Made by a program: the position numbers and the translations under genes. From Triops longicaudatus (taxonomy: Eukaryota; Arthropoda; Branchiopoda; Notostraca; Triopsidae): DNA of 64,000 bases. Below, piece by piece: positions 12,701 to 25,102 of this stretch (positions are counted from its first letter, which is position 1; each line of letters begins with the position of its first letter). The notes beneath the pieces were generated by a model. That model was given only the letters and a program-made list of their open reading frames with translations, ran no database searches and was not told the DNA's origin. The stretch is taken from NCBI GenBank assembly GCA_022885665.1, contig JAGQDJ010000130.1:62001-126000 (forward strand), in the 5' to 3' direction.

Positions 12701-13173
12701 AACAGCCAACGGATCTAAAAAGAGCACGATTTTTATTACAGGAAAAATGGGCTTTCGATGTACGAGAAAGGTCAGATGTATCTAGGTGGATTATTTTTTA
12801 CATTAAAGTACAACATGTGATTCTATACAAGAGAAGACTTACAAAACTGGCCAAATTGCTGACATTCAACAGTGCCGTTTAGCAAATGGATGCAAACAAA
12901 GTCAGATGAATTGAGTAATGAAGACACTGACGCGTCTTTTAGGCTTTGTTTCATGGTCTCCGATGCTTCACCGTCATCTGCATGAATAACAAGCCTTTAG
13001 ATAAGAACTGTAATGTTTTAACATGTAGAATTCTGAAAAGATATGAAAAATACGTAAAAATAGAAGTAATGAATTGAGTTTATACCAGTTATAACCACTA
13101 AGAAAATGGCATCACGTTGTTTGGAGCTTGCAATGGCTTCTGAAATATTTCCTTCAAACCACTTAACTTCCAT
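9740..13173 (-). CDS. UBXN4: UBX domain-containing protein 4 (erasin/UBXD2-like)
   Basis: Eight exons on the minus strand: 13173-13086, 12977-12843, 12714-12587, 12527-12333, 12265-11973, 11784-11550, 10972-10782 and 9884-9740. They total 1410 nt, or 469 residues plus TAA, and every splice phase agrees. The start is set at MEVKWFEGNISEAIASSK because family members begin with the equivalent WF-G-I-AI segment; an in-frame ATG 39 nt upstream is probably 5' UTR. Domains: thioredoxin-like N-terminus (residues 1-117); Pro/Ser-rich linker (118-158); Lys/Glu/Arg-rich coiled coil (about 160-275, with AARERVKQQIAQDRADRAAR); UBX domain (about 282-358, with the p97-contacting FPR at 329-331); hydrophobic ER-membrane hairpin (about 370-396); and a conserved acidic tail ending DENNTWNGNSTQQM. 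Known family members sit in the ER and nuclear envelope membrane and recruit p97/VCP for ER-associated degradation. The length is slightly below that of the vertebrate protein as I recall it (about 500 residues). Convergent with the protease gene. Confidence 0.92.
10192..10234. repeat. (AAT)n microsatellite in UBXN4 intron 7
   Basis: Runs of AAT/ATA triplets, slightly interrupted, ending in several AATAAA hexamers. It lies inside the last UBXN4 intron. On the plus strand the AATAAA at 10219-10224 could serve only if protease transcripts read through this far. Confidence 0.8.
10310..10665 (+). mobile_element. Short inverted-repeat element, longer family member, in UBXN4 intron 7
   Basis: Begins CAGTAGAATCTTGTTATAAC and ends with the inverted equivalent TTCATTATAACGAAATTCTC, giving about 355 bp. 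The interior carries the family block CTACTGTAGCCGAATGTTTG. No transposase frame. The outermost bases of the right end are decayed. Confidence 0.7.
11181..11352 (+). mobile_element. Short inverted-repeat element with matching CAGTAGAAT ends, in UBXN4 intron 6
   Basis: CAGTAGAATATCATGATAGC at the left and GAGATTCTACTG at the right form terminal inverted repeats whose outer nine bases, CAGTAGAAT, match perfectly; inner positions also agree (GCGAAC versus GTTAAATGAA). The element is 172 bp with no coding capacity. CAGT termini recall pogo/Tigger-type elements, but no clear TA target duplication flanks it. Confidence 0.75.
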
Positions 13174-13500
13174 TCTTTGAACGAATTTATTTTTCAATTT
13201 AAATATCGGCAAAAGGATGACTTGACACGGTTATGCATGCACGGTTGCAAGGTATGGGAACCAATACAAACGTGGGACGTTACTAACCCGCGATCCGCAA
13301 GTTGCATAGCTAAGTCTTTCTTGTCCGCCGAATTCCTTCTGAGCATTGTGAACCCGCAATCCGCAGCAGAGCAGCAGTGTTAAAAAACCCTGCTGGGTAC
13401 TATGTAGCATTATGTTAGCCTACAGCACCCGCAAACGAAAGCCTTTCCGCCAGTCACTGCATTCCACAGTCCGCCACTTGGAGCGCGGGAAGCTCGAGCT
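13174..13500 (-). promoter_or_regulatory. Likely UBXN4 5' UTR and proximal promoter region
   Basis: Immediately upstream of the UBXN4 start codon the DNA becomes locally richer in GC and CpG. It contains a near-perfect 14-base direct repeat, AACCCGCGATCCGC (about 13287) and AACCCGCAATCCGC (about 13350). No TATA box or initiator can be assigned by eye. The assignment rests on position and composition only. Confidence 0.35.
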
Positions 13501-13699
13501 TCAAAAAGGTAATAATGATAAATTTGAGCAATACACCACAAATAAATATACTCATAAACGGAGGAGGACCAAATACAAGTAAATAGTGAAAGTATACATA
13601 GATTTTTCAAACGCTTATCGTAAACTATTAAGGTAATTACAGCCAAACAAAACTTTCGCGGGGCAAAATTCATTTCCATCAGAGGCGCAATGCAGACCT

Positions 13700-16590
13700 A
13701 AGTCGGCAAGAAGCATGCATGTTGTGCTGCAAATTTTTATATTTACGAAGTGATTTAAGCGGCCATACTCTGAAATTCTATAATATCATGTGTTGAATCA
13801 TAAAGGACGAAAAGAAAGGAACGATTAATAGTAAGTAATTCAAAGTTTTTCATTCTTTTCTGCCTTTGTTTTGCACTTACATCGTGAATGTGGAAAAGTA
13901 TTGTCTACAAGCGGCATATAGGTGGCGTTTGTTATGCGTTAGCTATAAGAAATAGGCAAACAATACTCTTCACCCTCAGTTTCGAATACGCAGTCTCGTC
14001 ATAATTTCAATAAAAATTTAACATTACCATTGGTAAAAGGGCACATGCTAATAAATAGTAGATTTACGCAATCTATTCCTCATGCATTAGTCCAAGGCTA
14101 GTGACTTTTCTTCTTAATTTACTGCCTTTATGTAAGCAGACAGATTTCTTCGAAACTGCTATATTTTCTCTCTCGCTGTCTAGCATCGGGGATCGGAAGA
14201 GGTATTCACGGTGACTGTGGCTTTATGCAGGAAAACTGTATTACTTTCTTGTATGGGAAGTTCAAAGTCTTAAGAGTAAAAAATACAGCCACAGAAATCT
14301 TTCAGGAATCCGGAGAAGCTAAATCATTTCCGATTCTCCGAGCGTACTCCGGGTCACCTGGTGTAAGAGGTAATTGCCTGCCATTCTTTTAGTGTTTAAA
14401 ATCAATGAGCTGTCTTACAAATATCACTTTTTTAAATTTTAGAAGATCCTGTAAAAGTTCAAATTAATTGAAACTTACTCAGAAATGGAAATATTCAGGT
14501 TACTCAAGAAAATATTCTTAGTGTTTTATTAACCTGCGAAAAGTGTTTGGCAGCAAAGAAGCCATCAAAATAAAGCTTATTACGGTGTGACATTCGATTA
14601 GTAAGCCATTACTTAATTGATCTAGTTTAGCATGTAAGGAGATTTCGTATCAACAGAAACTAAAGTTCTTTTAAGAATTTTTCTCTAAAATGAAAGTAAA
14701 GTATTAAAAAGTGTAAATAATTTAAAATAGTACAAGATGGTTGAGTTCCTGTCGGCAACACGGATACGTGCAAATGTCGGTACCCGGAAACGGATTCCAC
14801 AAGGGAAGCTGCAATACAGCTTGCATTTGTAACTAAGAGTGTTAAAAAATTTGTTGGCTGTTTCGTTTTCGGTTTATTAAACCGTGTAACAACCAGCAAT
14901 CAAAAATTTACACAGTTAGGTATGTTAGTGTCAATTTGGAATTTGATGGATATGTTCTTCAAGGCAACTTCGACGTTCAGCATTGCGGTGAACGGGAAAA
15001 TTTGCGGTTTGGAATATGAGATCCTCACCTTGGCTTAAATAACGTGACATTTTACGTTTCTTTCCGCTTCACTAAAGTGGAAGAGGCTCCTTGGCCATAA
15101 AACCCTAATGAAGCCGTGCATCTCGCTCAATGATCTTTAGTTGTTCGTACCTTTTTTGAACCCCTCCATTTTGGACCTAACCTTAAATCTTTCCACCGTT
15201 GAGTTAGTCATTTATTCTTTGTTAAAAGGTGGGGAAAATAGGAACCTGTTCGTGCTTTATCACTCCTTTTACAACTTCGATACTTGTCGTGCCTGTAGCG
15301 CATTTATTTCCTACACATACAAACTAGCAAATATGGGTAAGGAAATCGCCCCACGGGTCTGTGTTTATCGTATACGCCCCCTAGCGACTACCCCCCATAC
15401 TGGCATAGTAACTTACCTGCGGTTGAATAATGGAAGAGACAAAAGCTAAAAGGAAGTTTGTAGCGCCCACCAAGGATTCAGTGACGGGTGTCCGAAAATT
15501 AAGCTCAATAAAGTATAGAGCACCGAATTCGCTCTTGAGAAGAGAGAAGGGGAAAAACTAGCTCTCCGAACGTGCAACTACCGCGTATTGGGAGTCAGTT
15601 CCATGCCTGACACCGATGCGAGCGGACGTGTGTAAGGGAGCTCCGAGTGACACGCTTCTTGCGGTTTAACGGTTCCGAAAAAAAAGCTTGGTATCGCAGC
15701 AAGTTGTGTTCACTGAGTCATAGGATTCGAAAAATCGATGTGAGGTGATTGTGTGCGTGTTTCTGTATTGCCTAATACGCCTTTTAACCCTCATAAGGGT
15801 CTTTTCATACCGTTTAAGACTCCAAAAAGGGGCACTAAAATGGTCCCTAAATATCGGGCTTAACCCCCTCTTCCTCAATTCCAACCTGCCAGGATAAAAA
15901 GCCACCCTTCATTTAGGCTGGAATGCTCCAGACAGAACTGCTATTACTGCTCTTGAGGTGGAAAAGGTAATTGTTGTTGAAAACGTCCTTAGAAGAACTT
16001 TGCTGTGCTTTATCTTTTGGGCTCTGGAAGTTGTTGGCTCGTCGTGGAAGTTTTTGAATGCTAAGCAGATTATCGGCGAGCAAAGGGGACTGAGTTACGT
16101 ACTGAGAAACGCTTTATTTCTTCGACAGTGTATCCACTCCCCCGTCCCCCAGGAGTGTAGTAGTAATAACGAGAGTCTCAATCATGGCTCCAATTAAAGT
16201 GTTACAATACTGATGGTGCGTGCCATTGTTCTCGCCATGACGTGCTACTGGCAGACGCTTCCTTTCTTCATTATTGCAATTTGCTGTGCTAAAAGTAAGT
16301 CTTTAAGCTTTTCAACTCTCGTTTAAAAGTTTTTATCTTCTTGGCAAGAAAAGTTGCACACCAAATAATAGTAGAAAAAACTCACAAAAAAGAAAATCCA
16401 CCCAAAAGAAATTGTGTCCGAATTTGCCCAAAAGAAGGCGGTAACTGACGCGAAAAGTGCTATGACAGCAAGAAAATGGACAGTGTCCCTTACATTCGCA
16501 GTCTAGCGTCTTCAGATTGATTGCAATATTATTTGATCGCCAATTTCTTCGGAGTGCGAATTCTCGTAGCATATTTGCAAGTCTAATATT
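13700..16590. other. Gene-free stretch
   Basis: Apart from the exon-like block at 14184-14369 I see nothing definite. Scattered open frames are short, overlap on both strands and lack recognisable domains. Confidence 0.5.
14184..14369 (+). other. Exon-like open block between strong splice-site matches
   Basis: A pyrimidine-rich tract ending CTGTCTAG precedes 14184 and AAGAG|GTAATT follows 14369. The 186-nt interval (62 codons' length) is open in one frame, containing HGDCGFMQENCITF and FPILRAYSGSPGVRG, and is more GC-rich than its surroundings. I recognise no family, and no neighbouring exons were found. It may be a chance frame, a noncoding-RNA exon or a lone exon. Confidence 0.2.
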
Positions 16591-16596
16591 TCTGTC

Positions 16597-16945
16597 CGTG
16601 GCAGAAATGGTCACACAACTAATTTTAGAATGCGAATTCTGCCAGTATAGTGTCATCGCCCACAGACGGCTTTTGTTATGCAACTACAGTATACCCGTCC
16701 ATTATCAACATGGAACAAACATGTAAAAAAAGCTATTGGAAGTTTTGAAACTGAAATTTAATTTAGTTTTCGACTCGTGGCAGAAATGGGTGTGTAACTC
16801 ACTTTAGAATACGAATTCCGTCCTAGAAATGTCATTGCCCACATTGGCCATCGTTATGCAATTACAGTACAGTCATCTCTCGGTAAATCAGAGAAAACAG
16901 CGGTTACAAGTTTTGGAACCGAATTTCTTAACTTATTCCAAGTTA
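16597..16945 (+). repeat. Tandem duplication of a ~179-bp unit
   Basis: Copy A (16597-16775) and copy B (16776 to about 16945) both begin CGTGGCAGAAATGG. Both continue in register with TTTAGAAT-CGAATTC, GTCAT-GCCCACA, GTTATGCAA-TACAGTA and AAGTTTTG-AAC-GAA. The copies are clearly diverged, so the duplication is old. No coding potential is evident in either. Confidence 0.7.
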
Positions 16946-19877
16946 TCAGACATCATGATGAAAAGTAAATATGTAGTCGATAGTAATTCCAGCCGAAAAG
17001 GAAAGTTGGAAATCCACCTGTGTCACAATTTAAAGTTTCGGTGGGTTGGAAAATGGATCGCAGAAATTGATAGGTAAAAAGTTGGGGTTTAAAAAACACA
17101 CTAGGGGGCGTTTTATAATACAAAATGAGGGTAATAGGTCTGAAAAGCGTGGCAGTGATCAATATTTTTGGGGCAACTACATCAAAGTGGGATTAGTTGG
17201 GTAGAAAAAGGGGTAAAAAAGGAGAAAAAAAACGAACATAAAGGAAAAAGAATGGAAGAGCAGAGGAAAAGTGAACGAGAGCCCACGGTAGATTACAGGA
17301 TTGTTGGGGCAAAGTCAACCAAGATGTTTTCCTTGCGTGTGGGCGCTCGGTTATACAGTCTTCGCTCCGGGTCATTTGTTTTTATTTTCAAAAAATAAGA
17401 CAGGTGCTTCTGTGGGCCTTCGCTCTCTGTCTCTATCTAGCACTCGGGCTCTTTCTCGGCCTGAAATGGCTCTACTGGTCAAAAGTAGCCTTTTCTCTAA
17501 GGATTATTGCATGTCGAAACGCCAAAAGACGAAGCATTCGCTTGAATTAAAGCCAACCTAACAGTCATAGGCATTTACGTCCCGTGGAGTGAAGCCCAAG
17601 CCGATCGATCTTACCTACATACTTGCCTTTTGGGGGGACAGTGGAACTGGGGGCATTTGAAAGTAGACCAAGTTTTTTCAACACCAAAAAGCGACATGTG
17701 ACATTTTCACAACATTTTCACAACCAAAGTAAGTACAAGTTGAGACAGTAGGCAGTTAAATGAAACAGATGACCGGAAAACTTGCTTTTTGATGAGAAAT
17801 TCGTAGAAACTTAACAAATGTAAATGTACTTGATACACACTTCTAACGGTTTCTAGGAAGAAAAAGAGAGAAAAAGTGTTGATCTGAAAACGACAAGATG
17901 TGTTTCGTGACGATAAATTCTTGTAGACTTAATTGCAGCCTAATTTGTTAGACACAGTACTTGTAACGAAAGTTTTAAGGGAAAAGAGAGTATATGTAGA
18001 TATAAATAAAAAAATGTATTATTACTACGTAATTTACTAAATACTAGAAATGAAAGTTTTTAGGAAAAAAGTGAGAATATGTGTGGAAGTAAAATGTGTG
18101 TGATGCGTTAAGACATGCAGTCTCGAAAGTTGAGTTGGTAACATGAGAGAGTGAATGAAGTTCGAAGTTTTTGGTCATAAAAAAAACTTCGCGAGTTAGT
18201 TTTTTTTAATACTGTTCTTGTGTTTGACGTCAGTTCTTCAGTGCTTTCGTCACGTTTCGGGTTACTTGCCTGAAAAAAGGGAATGAGATGGAAATAAAAC
18301 AATGTGAACTAATGGTTTACTCGGGTTTCAAGTTATCAGTGGTACAGAAATTTCTTTGACGTAGGGAATTAAGAGTAGTATTGATAAATGATTCAGTGGG
18401 ATCAATAATACTTTCAGCTTACTTATAGCATTTGATTTTCTCTTTGAGCTGTTGTGTCTATATTTGCATTATTTTAATAAAAATGTTAAAAGATTTAGCT
18501 GTTGATGAAATTTTGTCATTGTAAACTTTACCTTAGATCTCTTTTGTATTAATGCAAAATTCTTCCGCAGCAGTTGAAAGTTTTCACCAAAAATGCGTTT
18601 TCGGATACGGTAAAAAGCGAGGTTATGGAAAATTACTTTAATTAGAACGGCAGGAGTCGTATAAATTACAAGATGCGTTTAAGATATAGTTGACAAATAG
18701 TTTTACATAGGATCTTAAGTAAAAAGCTGCCAATATTAAGGCCGTTATTTACCAATCGCTCTGTCAGGAATTAGCCTTGGAAATGGTGTAAAAAAATTTG
18801 GCGTTGTTTTGTAAAAATTTTTAATTGCACGGTATTTTTTCGATAGTAATTTTGATTAGTTCTACCTAGCACTGTTTATCGAGACTCAAAAACTACGTAT
18901 GATAGTTTTCTGTTAGAGTTTCGCCAGCTTTCAACTTTTGAATCTTTGGCATTGGTTTCATATAAACCATTTAATAGATTTTTAAGATTTTGCACGAGAA
19001 ATTCATTTTCTTACATGCGAGTCACGCTTGATCTAGAAAATTTCCATCTTCTTTCCTGTCCAAAACTAAAAAATGGTCAAAGTTACTGCAAATTTGAAAA
19101 GCAGTTTTTATCCACCCGTAACCCACCCCAATTTATGTAACATAACTTAACTCACAACGAAGGTTTTTTTTTTTAAATTACAATGCAATGCATTTAATTG
19201 CACCCCATATATTACAAGATCCGCTTAATTGCAAGAAAATCTCAAGTCCCATTTCACTCCCGTTTAACGCAGTGAAAACTAACCTCGAATTATGCCAACT
19301 TGGTTAATGACACGACTCGCATAAAATCACGTAATTTTCATTCCCCATTAGATGTTTTCCGGTATATTTTTTCTGGTTAATAACAACCAACTACGGACAT
19401 GAGCAACAAACATGCCGAAAACATGAGGCCAAAAAATTCTAAAAAAAGCTTTTACGAGTTCTTATTCAAACGGATTTCATAATGGAAATAAACATTTCTA
19501 CTTGCAACACTCTCGAATTCCTGTTTTTGTTTCGCGATCTCCAATCACTCTGTTGTAGAAAGAGTAGTATAAAAAAGAAGTATATATTATCTTTAACCCA
19601 GCGAGTTGAAGTTGTGTCCCTCTTGGAAGAAAACGAAGAACGAGTTTCGATTGAAAAACTTTTTTGTTTTGATCCAAGCGTTATTTTCAAAGATTAAAAA
19701 AAGGTGAGGAAATTTTGGACAATTAACAAAAGCTATCGAGCAAAGTAAAACTAATAGGCTTACGAGTGCTAAACAGCGTTCAAACACTATTTTGCGAAGA
19801 AGTAGATTTTTTTTTAACTTTCTTTTCTTTTATAAAGTACTGTTTATGAGATATTTAATTACAATCATATATGAACA
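16946..19877. other. Gene-free AT-rich stretch
   Basis: No supportable genes. Includes purine-rich patches around 17210-17290 that yield Lys/Glu-rich chance frames. Confidence 0.5.
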
Positions 19878-20011
19878 CAGTGTAATCTGTTTTTTTTATT
19901 CAACGGGTATTTTTGTGTAATACAAGTAGTAATCTCTGTTAAACCAAAGACCCGTTTAAAGACAAGCCGACGGGTCGTTCCCGGGGCCTTGTTCTTAAGG
20001 ATGTTCCACTG
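19878..20011 (+). mobile_element. Small CAGTG-ended inverted-repeat element
   Basis: Starts CAGTGTAATCTGTT and ends GATGTTCCACTG, so the outer CAGTG is inverted at both ends of a 134-bp segment. A TA follows the right end. The interior includes CGGGTCGTTCCCGGGGCC. Resembles pogo/Tigger-type MITEs; the left end is decayed. Confidence 0.5.
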
Positions 20012-23000
20012 TATTTTAATTTCATTATATGTCTGTATTCCAAAAAAAAATATATATAAGAAAATGAATATTCCAAGAAACTTGCATGTTCTTTAACCAT
20101 AAGACGAGGGGTTATACAGTACACTAAGTAAAAACCTTAGATATTTTTTGCTTAGTAATACTAGAGTGTAAGGCTAGAAGTATTATTCGCTGTTGTGAAA
20201 CTTCGCAGAAAGGTATGGAAATCATATATCGGTGTTATTGGCCATCTCAGCGTTGGCCGTTGCCGTGAATCTGGGACACTGATGGAAGTTACTCTCTTTT
20301 TTTTTGCGCTCGCAATCTTTCCAAGCTCTAATATGGACAGCAACCAGAGTCTATTATGGTTACCTGATGTTTTGCTACCATGGTTGCTGGTAGACGAATG
20401 TGTGCACTTTGAGAAATTTCACCCGTTCGACATGGTTAGGAAATTCTCTGGTCAGTGTCGCTAAAACCGAGACAGTGACTGAGGTGTTGGTCGCTTTTTA
20501 ATAATATGTGTTGCCCAAATCCTGTTTTGGGTAGCACAGAGGCCCAAAGAGTTATGTCGGATCGAACGTCAAGAGTTTTCCATCGACCACTATGCTTATG
20601 TTGCCAAAAAATATAACAATAAGCTGGAAACAATACGAAACAATGTCAATATGGAAATGTGTTGAAATTCACAGAAAATAAAATCGAAATTAAAATAATG
20701 GTTAGTAGTATTAAACTCAATATGCAATAAAAAAAATAAAAAAAATTATGTAGGCAATATTACTAAATGGTAGAGAAAAGTAATAAGCAGGAAGTAAATA
20801 GGATTTTTTTGCAGGCACAACAAAGAACAAATAAGGAAATTCATTACCGCGCGAAAAACAGCACACATAGTTAAAAAATAAGGTGATTACAAACGAAGTC
20901 TGAAAAAGGAGATAAATAAAAATGTAAAAATATCAGGTTTTAATTTTGTAGTTTTTTTTTAAATGTTAAACTCAATTGGCGTGATTTCTTAAGCTTGTGT
21001 TGGTTCCCAAGGGGCGATCTGATTAATGTCAAAACGAAAACTAAGTCGACAATAGGCGCAAGCTTTCACAGGATTGCGTATTCGGAAGAAATCTAGAGTG
21101 CTCAAGGCGTTAACGTTCTTCAAGTTGAAAGCACTCAATTTCTAGCATATCGTTCACTATATTGCTATCAAGCTTGTTTTTCAACCAGTTACGTCAACCT
21201 TCAGTACTGACTCAGACCCTTCAAGAAATCAATTTTCTGGTCGATTCAACCTGCCATTTGCATTAACTGTTCACAAGGGTATATCTCCTTTAACAATAAC
21301 AATTTCTTGTAATATTAAATAAGGAAAAAGCATAACTGCGAAATGGAGTATGGCTATTAAAAAACTGAGAAATGCTCTCCTCCAAACTTCATTAGTGGAA
21401 AGAGAAAAAATTGTGGATAAGCACGAACTTGCTGTATGATGGAATATTAAAACTGCAGTTATTATCATAGTTTACGACAACTCGAGTGATAACGTAGTGA
21501 AATGCATTAGAACACGTGTTGCATTAATAGCATTGCGCAGCAGGCGTGTAGAGAAATCCAGACGAGTAATACACCCCAAAATAGGGTCACTTTGCGTAAT
21601 TACAGAAACACCCCTATTCGCCTGTCTTCATACATTCCCTAGAATTCAACGGTACACGAATGCTCAAAAGTACTGGAATTAAATTCGTTGCTGTTGACAC
21701 TGAATGTATGTAATGTAGCGCGAAAATTTATCAGTTTCTTTAGTAAAATAGAAATAAAATGCTTACTAATCGCATATAACTAAAAAATAATACTTGTCAC
21801 TCACGCTGATTTTTTTAAAAAACATAATAACAAATTTAATTATAAGCCTCAAATTGTCGAGTAATTTTACTAACATATAAGTGTTCTTGTGATGTTACCT
21901 GCACTTGTCCCCTCAGTTAATGCACCGAAACGATTTTTGGACTTGTAAGAAAATCACCGGATTTTTTCTAGGGGCGTTTTTTTATATTCCTGTTTTGAAG
22001 CTTTTTTGGGGTGTGATTAACAAATGCGAAATGCGTTAAACCTTTGAGCGAAGCTTTCAGGGAAAAAAGGCTGTATTTTTGCTTGTTTTATCTCTTTTCT
22101 TGTGATTTCATGCAATGTCGCTTGTTTTCCTTGAAGGAAGCGCGGAAATAGACTATTTAACCAGAAACTCCTTATCGATTTCTCTCTTGTTTTCTCCAAG
22201 CGCGTTTAATTGAGACTAAAGGTTAATTGAAGCGTAACGTCTTTCACGGAGGTGTAACATTTATAGGCGTTCTCAGCTACAGCTCCTTAGTTTTTGACAT
22301 TGAAGTAATGAGAGTAATTAATTATTTTTTGTTGTTCCAAATAAGGGCTATCTATCTCACTTAACGTGGCTTTTAAATTGGGTAAAAAAGTTTCATAGCA
22401 GTTGATCTATTTGCGCTCTTGGTGGTACTAAAGGAGAGGTGGAATAAAATTTTTTTCAGGGCTCGTGTTTCAGTGTTTTATTAAGACTGTTTACGAAAAA
22501 CGGGGCAAAAGAACGAGGTAAAGAACTATAAAGAGAGTTCGAGAGATGCCTTGACAGATAAGTTTCTTCCGTGAAAAGTTGCATACCTCCAGAGCTCTGA
22601 AAGTTAAATAAGAGACTTGGACCTTAAGAACTTGAAGGTTGTTTTATTGGAATTTCTTGTTTTCTTTGCCCGAGTACCATTTTTCTTATTAAACATGCGA
22701 CTGTCTCTTTAGAGAATTATTTATTGAGGCTTGTGTGCCCCATAAGTATTTGTTCTCGGCTGGAATATAAAATCTAACAGTGACTTAGTGGGTTGGTACA
22801 GGAAACAGTCAAGGTCGATTCACACTAGTGGACTTATGGTGCTATTAAAGGCTTATGTCGTGCCGCAATAGGCCTCGTGGTCGTCAAGAAAATGTAGGAG
22901 GTGGGGCTGAGGGTACTAAAGAGGCGTAACCAATAAGACGAAGTGGAGGAAACCAATTTAGTCACCACGAAATGTTTCACTGACTTCTACCTTGTAAACA

Positions 23001-23122
23001 TAATTTTTTTGCTAATTGCAACGGTAGATGAGATTGAGCTTCTTTGGTAACCTGAGGCTTAATGGAAGAAAGGGTTCGTGAACACGCTACTAATGGCATT
23101 TATGTAGTAGCTGCCATTGAAG

Positions 23123-23124
<2 letters not shown>
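20012..23124. other. Gene-free stretch
   Basis: AT-rich DNA without supportable genes or clear repeats. Confidence 0.5.

Positions 23125-23153
<29 letters not shown>
23125..23153. repeat. Poly(T) tract of about 29 bases
   Basis: Uninterrupted T run. It could be the poly(A) tail of a minus-strand retroelement insertion, but no element body is recognisable to its right. Confidence 0.85.
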
Positions 23154-24238
23154 GTCTTTTTCATAATGTAAGCCAAGCAATGAAGAAATCTGGTTAAGGA
23201 CATTGGGGTCAATTGTAACATTTCAAGCTTTTTCAGTTGTCAGTGTCAGATCTTAACGATCTTGAGATTATATGACCGTTCGGATGTATTCGGGCTCTCC
23301 ATTAAGTCATTACGTGTTTGGAAGAAACTAAAAATAAGAGCTTAATAGTAAGAAAACAAGAGGCCCTTCCATGCGTAACAATGATGTAGGGGTAGGTTAA
23401 ATGTAACACGGTCAGTAAGTATCTTTCCGCAAGAAAACTAGCCAGTCGATATGTTATTATAGTTATAGCATAGTTCTTTTGAACTCTTTAAGTTGGTTTT
23501 TGATTAATCTCGGCCAATAGGTCGTTATTATCATTCTTTTGTTTGCAAAATACGGTTCTGTTACAATCGCACCTCAGCGTCAATCGGCTTTTCATGCCGA
23601 GTATTTTTTCTTTGGAAAATTAGCAACAGATCTCTAGTATCAGAAATTATCATTCTGCATCGTATGTTTTCTTGAAAACAAATTTTGTTCAATTTATTGT
23701 CTCCTGAAAGAGACGCGACGAGGAAAAGAAGAGGACCGATGTTTCGCAAGAAAAGCTGCAAAACTGGATTTCGATTAATTTCTCATCTAAATCTAACTCA
23801 TTTCATATGAAGCTTTCTTTTCAGGTTAGATACGACATTTGATTGGTCCGTGATTTTTTACATTGTTAAGGTGTCCGTTACCCAAAAATGACGGTTTTTG
23901 TTACTTTTGCTTCGCATTCCAGTTGACCCGAGTCTACTCTAAGTTAACAAGCTTATTTGCATTTGTAGTTTTAGTTTATTTATTTCTAATTTTATTTTGC
24001 TTGCAAGTTTGTATACAGCGCATTTCCTTCTATTTATACAAATATTTCTCTTTCAGCTAGGTCATGAAATTCAAAAGGAAATAAAACAAGTGGAATACTG
24101 TTCAGACAGCATCTAAACTAAACGTTCGTTGTAACGCAAAACTCTTCTTTTGTGTTACGAAAGCATTCCCGGCTGTTCCTTCATGTGTAACAAAGTGTTG
24201 CGTCCATCTTTTACCCAAAAGCAGGTACATTGTAGGTA

Positions 24239-25102
24239 CAGTGATACCCCGTTTAACGAAAGCATTGTGTAGCGAACAACTTGTACAACGAATTCGCGGT
24301 TCGGCGAAAAAATGACTCGCACAACGAACTCTACCTCTTGCAACGAACCGGTTAGGTTGAGCAAAAAAGTATTAAAAAATTGGTGGTTACGTTTCCCACT
24401 CTGTACGCGTGCATTACAGACGAATACTTGGCTTCCCACACCAGTCAGTTGCTGAGAAATTGCCTGCTTGCATGTCTCTTTTTGATTACCTAGTTTTAGT
24501 TATTTTGAATTCTGTGTGGTACGTCAATGGCACCAAAGAATTATGGTGATAAGAACAGAAAGAGATTTTTTCTGAGGAAGAGGTAGAACAGAACACTGAT
24601 TCTCCTATGTCTACCGCAACCGTAAACGAATGTATAACGAAAAAAGAAGAAATTTAAGCCCGAGCAAAAGTGTGGCGTCCAGATCAAGTTGAAGTAGACG
24701 TTTGCTCCGACGATGGTGTGCACATCTTCAGAGCCGTATTAAGGAAGAAGACAAAAACAAGCCACATTAGACTGCTTCTACTAATCAGTGCCGGCCATGA
24801 AAACCAAGACAGATATATAAGAGGTAAAAAAAAAAAAGATTTGTGTAACCTAGAGTGTTCTCGAAAGCCAGTGACTGAACAAAACTGATGTGTCTTCGAA
24901 ACATATATTTTGACAGTCATTATATTTTTAGTATTTTTTTCTGATGTTGTAATTCAACTATTTCGGGTTTTGATCAGGGATCAGGGACGGATTATAATTA
25001 TTTCAAATGAATCTTATGGGAAATAGCGTTTCGTGTAACGAATGCTTCTTACACCGAACGTCGTCCAGGAACGGATTAAGTTCGTTAAACGGGATACCAC
25101 TG
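24239..25102 (+). mobile_element. pogo/Tigger-like DNA transposon remnant flanked by TA
   Basis: Terminal inverted repeats are CAGTGATACCCCGTTTAACG at 24239 and, on the opposite strand from 25102, CAGTGGTATCCCGTTTAACG; both continue GAA. TA dinucleotides lie on both sides (24237-24238 and 25103-25104), as expected for a Tc1/mariner-superfamily target duplication. Subterminal regions carry repeated GTGTAACGAA/TTCGTTACAC-like words. The 864-bp length is too short for an intact transposase gene. A short Lys-rich start-like frame (MAPKNYGDKNRKRF at about 24528) stops within 20 codons, and a frame RPDQVEVDVCSDDG lies farther on. The element is therefore an internally decayed, probably non-autonomous copy. 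Confidence 0.8.
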
